Source of the DNA: DATFDN01 sp963818885
GTDB taxonomy: Bacteria; Pseudomonadota; Alphaproteobacteria; Acetobacterales; Acetobacteraceae
NCBI GenBank assembly: GCA_963818885.1
Contig: CAWFTP010000003.1
Coordinates: 620,001-684,000, forward strand
DNA length: 64,000 nt
Direction: 5' to 3'
Shown here piece by piece: positions 28,219-37,360 of this stretch. The position numbers were made by a program, and so were the translations under genes. The notes under the pieces were generated by a model, which saw only the letters and a list, made by a program, of their open reading frames with translations, had not been told where the DNA came from and searched no databases. Position 1 is the stretch's first letter, and every line of letters begins with the position of its first letter.

Positions 28219-29670
28219 GTGCCCGTTTCCCCCGACCCGCCAGCCCCGCCCGCGCCGCCCCTTCAAGCGGCGCGCGGGCTTGCTCTCGTCGTGCTGCTCA
28301 TCGGCGGTCTCCTGCCGCCGGTCGACTTCTTCATCGTCAATACTGGCCTGCCCTCGATCCAGTCAGGCCTCGCGGCAACACCTGCCCAGGTGGAGCTGGT
28401 GATCTCCGGCTACGCGGCTGCCTATGCGGTATTCCTTATCACCGGCGGGCGGCTGGGCGACCTCTACGGCAGGCGACGGCTATTCATCCTGGCGATGGCT
28501 GGCTTCACTGTTGCCTCCGCGTTCTGCGGCTTAGCCTCCACCGCCGGGATGCTCGTTCTCGGGCGCATCGCGGAGGGCTTGGCCGCCGCCCTGCTCGCAC
28601 CGCAGGTCTTGGGATCGATCCGTGCAATCTATGACGAGCCACGCGCGCTCGCCCGCGCGCTCAGCCTCTATGGTGTGATGGTGGGCCTTGCGGCGGCGAC
28701 GGGACAGCTCGGTGGAGGCGTGCTCATCGCGCTCAGCCCATTCGGGCTCGGCTGGCGGGCGATCTTTCTCGTGAATCTGCCGATCGGCGCCGCCGCGATG
28801 ATCGGAGCCTGGCTCGCCGTCCCGGAGACGAGCGCGCCCAGCCGCCCGCGCCTTGACATCGGCGGCGCGCTGCTAAGCGCGTTCGCGCTAGGCTGCCTCG
28901 TGCTGCCGCTGGCGGAGGGACGCCAGCACGGCTGGCCCGCCTGGACCATCCTGATGCTGGCCGCTTCCCCGGTGCTGCTCGGCCTGTTCCTCCACTACGA
29001 GGACCGGCTCGCCGCGCGTGGCGGCATGCCGCTGCTATCCCTCTCGTTGCTGCGTATCCCGAGCTTCCGCCGCGGCAGCCTCGTCTCCACCTTGTTCTTC
29101 TTCACCTCGGCCTTTTATCTGCTGTTCGCGCTCGAACGGCAGGACGGCGCAAGGCTCGATGCGCTGCACACCGGGCTGGCGATCCTGCCCTATGGCATCG
29201 GCCTGTTCCTCGGGCCGCTGGCCAGCACGCCTTGGGTACGCGGCCTCGGTAACCGGCTGCTGCCGATCGGCATGGCGATCCAGGTAACCGGCTATGCGGC
29301 GACCGGCGCCGCCGTCGCATTCAGGATTGAAGGCTGGGCGCTCGTTGCGACGGTGTTCGTCGGCGGGTTCGGCCAGGGCATCGCGATGCCGCGGCTGTTC
29401 AACATGGCGCTCCAGGACGTGCCGCCTGCCCAGGGTGGTGTCGCCGCGGGCGTGGTGAACTCCATGCTTCAGGTGGGCGCCGCGGTCAGCGTCGCCGCCG
29501 TCGGCACCCTGTTCTTCGCCGTGCTACGGGATCGGACGAGACCGGACGCCTATGCGCACGCCTTCGGCATTGCCATGATCGCGGTGGTCGCCGCGCTGCT
29601 CAGCGCCGCCATTCTCAGCGCCTTCCCGACGCGTGCGCGAAAACTCACAAATGCCGCCCACGCTCCATGA
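28219..29670 (+). CDS. MFS transporter (DHA2-like)
   Basis: A membrane protein of about 483 residues with 14 predicted helices. PPVDFFIVNTGLPSIQSGL is the helix-1 signature, and GGRLGDLYGRRRLFI is the classic MFS loop between helices 2 and 3. GGGVLIALSPFGLGWRAIFL follows. Drug or metabolite efflux is likely and the substrate is unknown. The start is uncertain. GTG 28219 is plausible, while an upstream TTG at 28177 gives 14 extra basic residues. The last 26 bases overlap the convergent HNGGPPLD gene. Confidence 0.85.
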   Translation: MPVSPDPPAPPAPPLQAARGLALVVLLIGGLLPPVDFFIVNTGLPSIQSGLAATPAQVELVISGYAAAYAVFLITGGRLGDLYGRRRLFILAMAGFTVASAFCGLASTAGMLVLGRIAEGLAAALLAPQVLGSIRAIYDEPRALARALSLYGVMVGLAAATGQLGGGVLIALSPFGLGWRAIFLVNLPIGAAAMIGAWLAVPETSAPSRPRLDIGGALLSAFALGCLVLPLAEGRQHGWPAWTILMLAASPVLLGLFLHYEDRLAARGGMPLLSLSLLRIPSFRRGSLVSTLFFFTSAFYLLFALERQDGARLDALHTGLAILPYGIGLFLGPLASTPWVRGLGNRLLPIGMAIQVTGYAATGAAVAFRIEGWALVATVFVGGFGQGIAMPRLFNMALQDVPPAQGGVAAGVVNSMLQVGAAVSVAAVGTLFFAVLRDRTRPDAYAHAFGIAMIAVVAALLSAAILSAFPTRARKLTNAAHAP

Positions 29671-29899
29671 TCTCGAGCGCGTATTCCCGGTAGGTGATGC
29701 CGAGCGCCTCGGCGCGCGCGAGCCGGCGCAGCGCGATCTCCCGCGGCGGGGTTTTCCATGCCTTCTTGTGCGCCCGGCGCCAGCAATAATGCCGCCAGGA
29801 TGCGTGCGGATCAGGCTCGTCGGGATCGAGCGGCGGGCCGCCGTTATGGCCGAGCCGAGCCCAGTCGCTTGCCACAGGCGCGTCCACCGATCCCTCCAT
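29645..29899 (-). CDS. conserved alphaproteobacterial small protein (HNGGPPLD type)
   Basis: An 84-residue protein. GHNGGPPLDPDEPDP (17-31) is followed by two basic, Trp-rich helices and ends with ITYREYALEIMERGRHL. Many alphaproteobacterial hypothetical proteins share these blocks, often in prophage or plasmid surroundings. No function is established. It lies tail to tail with the MFS gene, overlapping by 26 bases. No membrane segment or signal peptide is seen. Confidence 0.6.
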   Translation of the reverse strand: MEGSVDAPVASDWARLGHNGGPPLDPDEPDPHASWRHYCWRRAHKKAWKTPPREIALRRLARAEALGITYREYALEIMERGRHL

Positions 29900-29977
29900 G
29901 CCGCCTTGCCGGACAGCCTACTCGCGCCCTAGGCTCGGCCGAGCGAAACAATAGCAAGCCGCAACGGGAGCACATCG

Positions 29978-31180
29978 ATGTCCAAGCGCGTATCCTTCGT
30001 CAAGGAATTCCGCCTGCCCAGACTGTTCACCGGCCTCCTTTTGGGGGCGTGCCTCGGCGGCTCGGCGTTTGCCGCCAATCCGACGCAGGGAGTGGCGGAT
30101 TCCGAGATCGTCATCGGCACCACAACCGACCTCTCGGGCGTGACCGCGATCCAGGGCGTGAACAACGCCAACGCGATCCGCATGGCCTTCGACGAGGTCA
30201 ATGCCAAAGGCGGCATCAATGGCCGCAAGATCCGCTACGTGGTGGAGGACACGCAATACACCGTGCCGCGCGCCGTGCAGGGGATGAACAAGCTGCTCAA
30301 CCAGGATCACATCTTTTTCGCGCTCGCCGATGGCGGAACGCCGCTGAATAACGCCGAGCTTCCGATGCAGCTGGAAAAGGGCGTGCCCAACGTCTTTCCC
30401 TTGACCGCCGCGAGGGCGATGTATGAGCCGTTCAATCGGCTGAAGTTCGGGCAGTTCGCCTCCTACTACGACGAGATGCGGGCGGCCGTTAAATATTTCG
30501 TCGAGCAGCGGCACCGGACCAAGATCTGCGCCATGTATCAGGATACCGATTTCGGCCGCGACGTGCTGGCCGGGGTCGTCGCCGAGGCGAAGGCGCTCAA
30601 TCTTCCGGTGGTCGCCACCACCGCGCACAAGCCGACCGATGTGCAGTTCGATGCGGCGGTGCAGAAGCTGCACGACGCGGGCTGCGACTTCATCGGGCTC
30701 GGGACGATCGTGCGCGACACCAACATCATCATCTCGACGGTTCGCAAGCTGGGCTGGAACCCCGACCTGGTCGGCCAGTTCGCGTCCTATGATACAGCCG
30801 TCGCATCGCTGCCCGGCGGCGCCGCGGAGGGGACGTTCTGCATGACCCCGGTGCTGTACGCCTATCCCGACGATCCGCGTCCGGCGGTGCAGGCTTTCGC
30901 CAAGGACTACAAGGGACGCTACGGCATCGCCCCCAATTTCCACGGCGAGGTAGGCTATTCCGCGGCGCAAATGGTGATCATGGCCCTGCAGAAGGCGGGC
31001 AAGGACCTGACTACGGACAGCTTCATCAGCGCGATGGAGAGCATGCACAGCTACACGGACATTTTCGGGACCACGTACAAGCTGGGACCCGACCAGCACC
31101 ACGCGGAGACGGCCTCCTTCCTGACCGTCGTCAAGGACGGGCGCTGGGTGCCGGTGTCGATGGAGCAGATCGGATACTGA
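29978..31180 (+). CDS. branched-chain-type ABC transporter substrate-binding protein
   Basis: A 400-residue periplasmic protein with a signal peptide (core GLLLGACLGGSAFA, cleavage near residue 33). It has the LivJ-type layout: IVIGTTTDLSG at the start of lobe 1, NGRKIRYVVEDTQY near 75-90, and an AMYQDTDFGRDVL hinge segment near 187. Such proteins bind amino acids, amides, urea or aromatic acids. No permease or ATPase gene lies nearby, so it is either an orphan or works with a distant complex. The start is ATG 29978. Confidence 0.88.
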   Translation: MSKRVSFVKEFRLPRLFTGLLLGACLGGSAFAANPTQGVADSEIVIGTTTDLSGVTAIQGVNNANAIRMAFDEVNAKGGINGRKIRYVVEDTQYTVPRAVQGMNKLLNQDHIFFALADGGTPLNNAELPMQLEKGVPNVFPLTAARAMYEPFNRLKFGQFASYYDEMRAAVKYFVEQRHRTKICAMYQDTDFGRDVLAGVVAEAKALNLPVVATTAHKPTDVQFDAAVQKLHDAGCDFIGLGTIVRDTNIIISTVRKLGWNPDLVGQFASYDTAVASLPGGAAEGTFCMTPVLYAYPDDPRPAVQAFAKDYKGRYGIAPNFHGEVGYSAAQMVIMALQKAGKDLTTDSFISAMESMHSYTDIFGTTYKLGPDQHHAETASFLTVVKDGRWVPVSMEQIGY

Positions 31181-31204
31181 GCCGGCGCGCTTCGCGAGGC
31201 GGCG

Positions 31205-31690
31205 CTACAGGCACTTGAACGCCTCGAACGGCTCCCGGCAGGCGAGGCATCGATAGACCGCCTTGCAGGGCGTGGAGCCGAAGGCGCTCAGCCGCTCGGT
31301 GCTCTCGCTGCCGCAATGCGGGCAGGCGACATGCGCCGCCTCGAACAGGCCGTCGCGCACGACGAAGCCTGGCGGCGCGATGCCCGCCGCCAGCAGCTTG
31401 TGGCGCGCCGCCTCGCTCAGCCAGTCCGTCGTCCAGGCGGGAGCGAGCACCGTGCGCACCCGCGCGCCCGTGATCCCCGCCCGCTCCAATGCCGTGGCGA
31501 CGTCGGCAGCGATGGCAGCGGTGGCGACGCAACCCGTGTAGGTCGGCGTGATCGCGACCTCCGCCGCGCCGTCCTCCCTGACCGTCACGCCGCGCAGGAT
31601 CCCCAGCTCGGCGATGGTGAGGAACGGCAGCTCGGGATCGACGACCGCCGCCGCCGCCGCCTCGGCACGTTCGCGAAGCGCCGCGCTCAC
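31205..31690 (-). CDS. paaD: phenylacetyl-CoA epoxidase subunit PaaD
   Basis: A 161-residue protein with a DUF59/MIP18-type N-terminal half (VVDPELPFLTIAELGILRGV, then PTYTGCVAT) and a C-terminal zinc-ribbon-like part with CPHCGS, CKAVYRC and LACREPF. PaaD is needed for assembly or maturation of the ring-1,2-phenylacetyl-CoA epoxidase and is not a catalytic subunit. GTG 31690 overlaps the paaC stop by four bases. There is no paaE, paaA or paaB in the window. Identification is firm from both domains. Confidence 0.9.
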   Translation of the reverse strand: MSAALRERAEAAAAAVVDPELPFLTIAELGILRGVTVREDGAAEVAITPTYTGCVATAAIAADVATALERAGITGARVRTVLAPAWTTDWLSEAARHKLLAAGIAPPGFVVRDGLFEAAHVACPHCGSESTERLSAFGSTPCKAVYRCLACREPFEAFKCL

Positions 31691-32442
31691 CAGGTCGCCC
31701 CAGGATAGGCCCGCTGCATGTATTGCAGCTCGGCGAGCAGCATGCCCAGCGCCTCGCCGTGCCGCCCGCTCCGCCCGCCGCTCTGGGCGAAGTCGGGTGG
31801 CGGACGCGACAGCGTCGCGCGCGCCAGCACGGCATCGATCCGCGCCTCCCACGCTTCGCGCACCGGCCCCGGGTCGGGGATCGCACCCGCCGCGATCAGC
31901 GCCTGCTCCGCCGCGTCGGCCTCGAACAGTTCGGCGGTGAACGGCCATAGCGCCGCGAGCGCCGCCTCGGTGCGCTTGCGGCTCTCCGGCGTCCCGTCGC
32001 CCAGGCGCACCGTCCACTCCGCCGCATGACGCAGGTGGTATGCGGCCTCCTTTTCCGCCTTCGCGGCGATCGCTGCGATCGCCGCGTCGGTTGATGCGCG
32101 GCCGGCCTGCCAATAGGGAAGCAGCGCCGCGCTGTAGAGCAGCTGGCGGACGATGGTGTGCGCGAAATCGCCGTTCGGCTGCTCCGCGAGCAGGCAGTTC
32201 AGGTATTCCCGCGCGCTGCGCAGATAGGCGAGCTGGTCCTCCGTATGCCCGGTCTCGCCTTCCGCCTCCTGATAGAGCGTGCGGGCGAGGCCGATCTGGT
32301 CGAGCCCGATATTGGCGAGCGCCAGGTCCTCCTCCAGTGTCGGCGCGTGGCCGCACCATTCGGACAGGCGGTGGCCCAGGATCAGCGCGTCATCGGCCCG
32401 GCGCAGCAGCCACAACGCGCGCGGCGAGGTCGGTATCGTCAT
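31687..32442 (-). CDS. paaC: phenylacetyl-CoA epoxidase subunit PaaC
   Basis: A 251-residue helical protein starting MTIPTSPRALWLLRRADDAL. LALANIGLDQIGLARTLY and KAEKEAAYHLRHAAEW are the PaaC hallmarks. PaaC is the structural partner of the di-iron catalytic subunit PaaA, which opens the phenylacetyl-CoA ring by epoxidation. Four-base overlap with paaD. Upstream is a divergent histidine kinase gene, not paaB, so this pair stands alone. The missing PaaAB must be encoded elsewhere for it to work. Confidence 0.9.
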   Translation of the reverse strand: MTIPTSPRALWLLRRADDALILGHRLSEWCGHAPTLEEDLALANIGLDQIGLARTLYQEAEGETGHTEDQLAYLRSAREYLNCLLAEQPNGDFAHTIVRQLLYSAALLPYWQAGRASTDAAIAAIAAKAEKEAAYHLRHAAEWTVRLGDGTPESRKRTEAALAALWPFTAELFEADAAEQALIAAGAIPDPGPVREAWEARIDAVLARATLSRPPPDFAQSGGRSGRHGEALGMLLAELQYMQRAYPGATW

Positions 32443-32508
32443 CCCCGCATCATAGCATATCGTTCGGATGAGCCGCGCCGGGCGCCCTGCCCAGCCGGCG
32501 GAGGGACC

Positions 32509-33726
32509 GTGGTGGCCGTCGTCGCGCTGAGTTTCGCCACGCTGATACTGGTGGTTGTCGCACTTGGGCTGGCGGCGCGGCTGCGTGGGGCGCGACTGGA
32601 GACGAACCGCCTGCGCGGCCTGATCGCCCGGCGGGCCGATGAGATGACGGCCCTGCGCCAGGCGGACGGCGCGGTGCTGCAGCATGTGCCGGACCCGTTG
32701 ATCGTGCTCGACGCGGCGCGCGCCGTGCGTCGTACCAACGCGGCGGCCCGCATCGCGTTCGGCGCCGATATCGGCGCCGCGCTGCGACATCCGGAGTTGC
32801 GCGGTGCGATCGACCGCGCGCTCGGGACGGGCTCGGGACAGGAGGCCGACCTGTCGCTGCCGGTGCCGGTGGTCCGCGAGGTGCATGCGACGCTGGTTCC
32901 GCTCGACCCGCCGCTCGCCGACGGGGGCTCGCTGCTGGTCGTGCTGTCCGACCGCAGCCGGGAGCGGGCGATCGAGCGGATGCGCGCCGACTTCGTCGCC
33001 AATGTCAGCCACGAGCTGCGCACGCCGCTCGCCTCGCTCCTGGGCTTCATCGAGACGCTGCGCGGCCCCGCCGCCGACGACCCGCCGGCGCAGCAACGCT
33101 TTCTCGCGATCATGGCCGAGCAGGCTGGCCGGATGAACCGGCTGATCGATGATCTGCTGAGCCTCGCGCGCATCGAGCTGACCGAGCACCAACCGCCCGC
33201 CGGGCAGGTTGACCTGCGTGCCCTCGCCGCCCAAACCGCCGCCTCGTTCGAGCCGCGCCTGGCGGGTGGCGCGGCGCGGCTCGATCTCGATCTCGCCGAC
33301 GACCTGGCGCCGGTCCCCGGCGATGCCGACCAGCTCGCCCAAGTGCTGCACAACCTGCTCGACAACGCGCTGAAATACGGCCGTCCTGATGGCACGGTCC
33401 GGCTCGTGCTCGGCGTGGCGCCGCGAGGGGACCGCTGGCCCGCGCGCAACGGGGTGCTGTTGGCGGTCGCCGATGAGGGCGGCGGCATTCCCCGCGCCCA
33501 CGTGCCGCGCCTGACGGAGCGGTTCTACCGCGTCGATGCCGGCCGCTCGCGCGCGGGCGGCGGGACCGGGCTCGGGCTTGCCATCGTCAAGCACATCGTC
33601 AACCGCCATCGCGGCCAACTCGCGATCGACAGCACGGAGGGTGTGGGCACCACGGTCAGCATCTGGCTGCCGGCGCCTCAGCTCGCCGTGGCCGCGCCCG
33701 AGACCGGACGCTCGAGCGGCGGATAG
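32509..33726 (+). CDS. PhoR-like sensor histidine kinase
   Basis: A 405-residue kinase with one N-terminal membrane segment (residues 2-22), a PAS-like domain (LQHVPDPLIVLDAARAV) and an H-box with His168 in NVSHELRTPLASLLGF. An ATPase domain follows with an N-box (HNLLDNALKYG), G1 (VADEGGGIP) and G2 (GGGTGLGLAI). This fits PhoR of the phosphate regulon, but no phoB or pst genes are visible. GTG 32509 follows GGAGGGA by four bases. The gene end overlaps the convergent ampG gene by 49 bases. Confidence 0.85.
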   Translation: MVAVVALSFATLILVVVALGLAARLRGARLETNRLRGLIARRADEMTALRQADGAVLQHVPDPLIVLDAARAVRRTNAAARIAFGADIGAALRHPELRGAIDRALGTGSGQEADLSLPVPVVREVHATLVPLDPPLADGGSLLVVLSDRSRERAIERMRADFVANVSHELRTPLASLLGFIETLRGPAADDPPAQQRFLAIMAEQAGRMNRLIDDLLSLARIELTEHQPPAGQVDLRALAAQTAASFEPRLAGGAARLDLDLADDLAPVPGDADQLAQVLHNLLDNALKYGRPDGTVRLVLGVAPRGDRWPARNGVLLAVADEGGGIPRAHVPRLTERFYRVDAGRSRAGGGTGLGLAIVKHIVNRHRGQLAIDSTEGVGTTVSIWLPAPQLAVAAPETGRSSGG

Positions 33727-34997
33727 CGGCGCAGGATGCGCAGCATCAGCGCCATCGCCGGCAGGGCGGCGAACATCGCGATCGCGTAGAACGGAACCCA
33801 GCCCACCGCCTCGGCGAGGAATCCGGACAGCCCGCCCACCGTGCGGAGCGCGACCGCGGCGAGCGAGGACAGCAGCGCGTATTGCGTCGCCGTGAAGGTG
33901 GGCGAGCAGAGGCCGGAGAGATAGGTTATGAACGCGGCGTCGGCCATGCCCTCGGCGAAAGCCTCGGTGATGACGGTCGAGAACAGCGCGTGATGGTCGC
34001 CCGCCGAGGCGGCGAGCCAGAGATACATCCCCATCGCCAAGGTCTGCACCCAGCCGGTCAGCAGCAGCGACCGCCCGACGCCGAGGCGCGCCACCAGCCA
34101 CGCGCCGAGCGCGGTGCCGGTGAACGTGGCGGCGAGCGAGAACGGTCCGTTCGCCACCGCGATCGCGGCGCGGTTGAAGCCGAGATGCGTGTAGAGCGGC
34201 GCCGTCATCACGCCGGCCATCGCCTCGCCCAGCTTGAACAGGACGACGAAGCCGAGAACCGTCGCCGCGCCCGGCCGCGACAGCATCTCGCGCAACGGCT
34301 CGACGATGGCGCCGTGCAGCCGCTCGGCGAAACGGGACGGCGCGCGTGGCGCCGACACCGCGGGCTCTGGCGCGAACAGGGTGAGCAGGGGGGCGAGCGC
34401 CAGCAGCGCGGCGACCACCAGCAGCGCGCCGTGCCAGCCGATCACGTCGGCGGCCTTGATCGCCCCGGCGCCGGAGATCAGCAGGGCGACGCGATAGGCC
34501 CAGACATAGGCCGCCATCGCCGCGCCCTGGTGGCGGGGCGGGAAGCTCTCGATGCGCCAGGCGTCGATCGCGATGTCCTGGCTCGCCGAGGCGAAGGCGA
34601 CCAGCGCGGCGAGCCCCAGTGCCGCGGCGGGCGCGGATGCCGGATGCGACAGCGCGAGCGCGGCCGCGGCGAGGGCGAGCACTGGCTGGATCGCGAGCAG
34701 CCACCCCCGCCGGCGCCCGAACCGCGCCAGCGGCCCGGGCGGGCGGACCTGGTCGAGCAGCGGCGCCCAGAGGAACTTGAGCGCGTAGGCGAGGCCGATA
34801 TTGGCGGTCAGCCCGATCAATCCGAGCGAGAGGTGGCCCTCCGACAGCCACAGCCGGAAGGTGAAGCCGGAGAGCGGCAGCGGCAGGCCCGACACCAGCC
34901 CGTAGCCGGCCATCACCCAGATTCGCCGGTCGGCGAACAGGCGCTCCGTAGCAGCGGGTCCCTGCCGCGTCTCGGTCAGGCGAATCGGGACGCTCAT
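33678..34997 (-). CDS. ampG: AmpG-family muropeptide MFS permease
   Basis: About 439 residues and 12-14 hydrophobic segments. MAGYGLVSGLPLPLSGFTFR, the GLAYALKFLWAPLLD helix, the SQDIAIDAWRIES loop and the TATQYALLSSLAAV motif are all AmpG signatures. The permease imports anhydromuropeptides for cell-wall recycling. ATG 34997 is chosen because the open frame further upstream is not conserved-looking. It overlaps the kinase gene end by 49 bases and follows higA on the same strand by 104 bases. Confidence 0.87.
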   Translation of the reverse strand: MSVPIRLTETRQGPAATERLFADRRIWVMAGYGLVSGLPLPLSGFTFRLWLSEGHLSLGLIGLTANIGLAYALKFLWAPLLDQVRPPGPLARFGRRRGWLLAIQPVLALAAAALALSHPASAPAAALGLAALVAFASASQDIAIDAWRIESFPPRHQGAAMAAYVWAYRVALLISGAGAIKAADVIGWHGALLVVAALLALAPLLTLFAPEPAVSAPRAPSRFAERLHGAIVEPLREMLSRPGAATVLGFVVLFKLGEAMAGVMTAPLYTHLGFNRAAIAVANGPFSLAATFTGTALGAWLVARLGVGRSLLLTGWVQTLAMGMYLWLAASAGDHHALFSTVITEAFAEGMADAAFITYLSGLCSPTFTATQYALLSSLAAVALRTVGGLSGFLAEAVGWVPFYAIAMFAALPAMALMLRILRRYPPLERPVSGAATAS

Positions 34998-35101
34998 CGG
35001 CTCCGTTGTGCAGTTGCCGGGACGCGGTGGGCAACCGCCGGATAACTGCACGGGGGCCTCGACCAGCGTGCCGCTATCGACTTTCTCCGCGATCAAGCCA
35101 C

Positions 35102-35419
35102 TCAGGCTGACGTGGGCTGCTCCGGCCGCACAAGCAGATCGCCTCTGGTCGGCAGGTGGCGGATCGTCTCGCCGCTCTGCTGATCGGCGACGGCGAGATC
35201 GAACTGCGCCTGAAGGTTCAGCCAGAACTGGGGATCGGTGCCGAACCAGTGGCCGAGACGCAGGGCCGTGTCACCGGTGATCGAACGTTTGCCGCCGATG
35301 ATTTGGCTGATGCGGTTTGCCGGCACGTTGATCTGACGCGCGAATTCAGTGGGAGTGACGTTCAGCTCGTCCAGCTCGTCCTTCAGAATGGCGCCAGGAT
35401 GCACAGCGCGCCTGAACAT
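35102..35419 (-). CDS. higA: HigA-family antitoxin (XRE helix-turn-helix)
   Basis: A 105-residue protein. HPGAILKDELDELNVTPTEF leads into the helix-turn-helix PANRISQIIGGKRSITGDTALRL, then HWFGTDPQFWLNLQ. These are the standard HigA/VapI antitoxin blocks. It neutralises HigB and represses its own operon. ATG 35419 follows AAAGGAG, which overlaps the higB stop. The toxin gene lies upstream on the same strand, the usual order for HigBA. The antitoxin itself is intact. Confidence 0.9.
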   Translation of the reverse strand: MFRRAVHPGAILKDELDELNVTPTEFARQINVPANRISQIIGGKRSITGDTALRLGHWFGTDPQFWLNLQAQFDLAVADQQSGETIRHLPTRGDLLVRPEQPTSA

Positions 35420-35433
35420 TGCGCAGTCTCCTT

Positions 35434-35721
35434 TCATTTGTGGTAATCCACAACTTCAACATTGCCAGGGCCCGTCTGCCCGTCCGGCCACTCAAAACAG
35501 ATCCGCCACTGCTGATTGATCCGGATGGAATACTGGCCGGCCCGATCGCCTCGCAGGGCCTCGAGTTCGGTTGCTCGGCAAAGCCCGCAAGGTCTCGAGG
35601 GACGGCGCGGCGTTCAGGATCGCGAGCCGCCTTTCGGACTGTTGCTCAAATCCCTGGAACGCCCGGGCGAATTCCCCTTGCCGAACCGTTCGGTCCGTTT
35701 GTCCCTGTAGCTGAGGATCAC
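35434..35721 (-). pseudogene. higB: HigB-family toxin (RelE-like mRNA interferase), frameshifted
   Basis: Three pieces in different frames make up a normal HigB of about 94 residues. GTG 35721 gives SYRDKRTERF, a second frame gives GEFARAFQGFEQQSERRLAI and LRALPSN, and a third gives AGQYSIRINQQWRICFEW up to TGA at 35434-35436. A deletion near 35675 and an insertion near 35566 explain the frames, with net zero shift. HigB cleaves mRNA on the ribosome. The intact antitoxin downstream and the completeness of all blocks suggest assembly errors rather than decay, but an inactivated toxin is possible. Confidence 0.75.
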
Positions 35722-35750
35722 CTGAGCAGCAGTAGTGTAGTTAGGTGTGA

Positions 35751-35767
35751 TTGACGTTTGACGTCAA
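35751..35767 (-). promoter_or_regulatory. possible higBA promoter/operator
   Basis: A perfect 10-bp palindrome TTGACGTCAA (35758-35767) lies next to a direct repeat TTGACGT (35751). Read on the minus strand, TTGACG could be a -35 box with a TAACTA-type -10 at 18 bases. It lies about 40 bases upstream of the toxin start, where HigA would bind to autoregulate. Confidence 0.3.
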
Positions 35768-35820
35768 CCGCCTGGGCGCCATAACGCGACATTAGGAAAC
35801 CGAGGGTAGCCAACCTGATT

Positions 35821-37227
35821 CTACCCCCGCCGGGCGTCCCCCTTATGGCGTTGCGTCACCCGCACGAAGCTGATCGCGGTGGCGCAGCCGGCGGCGACCA
35901 TGCCGGCGAACAGCGACAGCCGCACCCCGCCTGCGATCCCGGCGCCGGTCACCGCGCCGATGCCGAACATCAACGCGACGATCGCGCTGCCGATCGTCTG
36001 GCCCAGCAGTCGCGCGGTCGATAGCATCCCCGACGCCGCGCCGCTGCGCTCGCGCGGGGCCGCGCCGACCAGCAGGCGGTTGTTGGGCGACTGGAAGAAG
36101 CCGAATCCGAAGCCCGCGACCGCCATCCGCCAGGCCACGTCCGCCCAACCAGCATGCGCCGGCATGGTCAGCAGCAGCGCCATCCCCGCCGTCATCACCG
36201 CGAGCCCCATCGCGCCCAGCAATGTGGGCGAGGACCGGTCGGACAGCCGTCCAGCAATGGGCGCGATGATGACGACGATCGCCGGCCAAGGCGTCATCAG
36301 CAGCCCGGTCGCGACCTGCGAATAGCGGCCGACATCCTCGAACAGGAAGGGCAGCGAGACGAACGCCGTGCCCTGCGCGGTGTAGGAGCAGATCGAGGTT
36401 CCCACCGACAGCGCGAAGATCGGCCGGCGGAACAGGTCGACCGGCAGGATCGGCGCGCTCCGCGCCCGCTCCCGCGTCACGAATACCAGGCCGAGGATTG
36501 CCGCGACCGCCAGCTCGCCGACCGCCCAGGCGATGCTCTCGCCGCGCCCCAGCTCGTCCACCGCGATCACCAGCAGGCCGAGCGTCCCCGCGTTCAGCGC
36601 CGCCGCGGCCGGGTCGAATGTGTGCCCGCTGCGCGGCGTGTCCGGCAGCACCCGCGCGGCCAGCCACAGAGCGAGAATGCCGGGCAGGATGTTGATCGCG
36701 AACAGCCAGTGCCAGGTCGCGACCGCGAGGATCGCCGCCGCCACGCTCGGCCCGGTGGCCGCGAACGTCGCCACCACGAAGGCGATGTAGCCGATCCCCC
36801 GCCCCAGCATGGAGCGCGGAAAGACGAAGCGTACGAGGGCGGTGTTGACGCTCATGATCCCGGCGCCGCCCAGGCCCTGCAGCACCCGGGCGCCCACCAG
36901 CATGGGCAGGGTCGGCGAGACCGCGCACAAGCCGGAGGATACGGTGAACACCGCGAGGCCCCACCAGTAGACCCGCCGATAGCCGATGATGTCGCCCAGC
37001 GAGGCGAGCGGCAGCAGCGAGACGGTGACCGCAAGCTGATAGGCGTTCACCACCCAGATCGAGGCGGCCGGAGTCGCGTTCAGCTCATGCGCGATGGTGG
37101 GCAGGGCGATGTTGGCGACCGAGGAATCGAGCACCGACATCGCAACCGCGATGGAAAGCGTGATCATCGCGCGCAGCCGCTCGGGCGGAGGCAGCCCGTC
37201 TGGCGGCTGGCCGGTGCTTTGCTGCAT
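35821..37227 (-). CDS. MFS transporter, DHA2 family (SmvA/QacA-like)
   Basis: A 468-residue protein with 14 predicted helices. AVAMSVLDSSVANIALPTIA is the helix-1 DHA2 signature. WVVNAYQLAVTVSLLPLASL, the GYRRVYW loop and RVLQGLGGAGIMSVNTALV follow. The C-terminal half has the RLLGQTIGSAIVALMF segment typical of drug-proton antiporters. ATG 37227 is chosen, as the upstream frame is low-complexity. No partner gene is adjacent. A small hypothetical gene diverges upstream. Confidence 0.87.
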   Translation of the reverse strand: MQQSTGQPPDGLPPPERLRAMITLSIAVAMSVLDSSVANIALPTIAHELNATPAASIWVVNAYQLAVTVSLLPLASLGDIIGYRRVYWWGLAVFTVSSGLCAVSPTLPMLVGARVLQGLGGAGIMSVNTALVRFVFPRSMLGRGIGYIAFVVATFAATGPSVAAAILAVATWHWLFAINILPGILALWLAARVLPDTPRSGHTFDPAAAALNAGTLGLLVIAVDELGRGESIAWAVGELAVAAILGLVFVTRERARSAPILPVDLFRRPIFALSVGTSICSYTAQGTAFVSLPFLFEDVGRYSQVATGLLMTPWPAIVVIIAPIAGRLSDRSSPTLLGAMGLAVMTAGMALLLTMPAHAGWADVAWRMAVAGFGFGFFQSPNNRLLVGAAPRERSGAASGMLSTARLLGQTIGSAIVALMFGIGAVTGAGIAGGVRLSLFAGMVAAGCATAISFVRVTQRHKGDARRG

Positions 37228-37360
37228 GGGCGCGCTAGCTAGACCCGCTGGGCGGGCACGCAAACCCCGCGCCGCGCACGTCCCCTGCGCGTGATCGTTA
37301 CGCCCGCTTGCCGCGCTCTGCAATCGCCCTATTCTGCGCCGCGGCATCGTCGGGGGTGCA

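Noticed and set aside
31687..35034. A 1,115-residue open frame on the minus strand
   Set aside because: Only its last 251 residues (PaaC) are real. The rest is antisense to, or out of frame with, the kinase and ampG genes, as high-GC sequence often gives.
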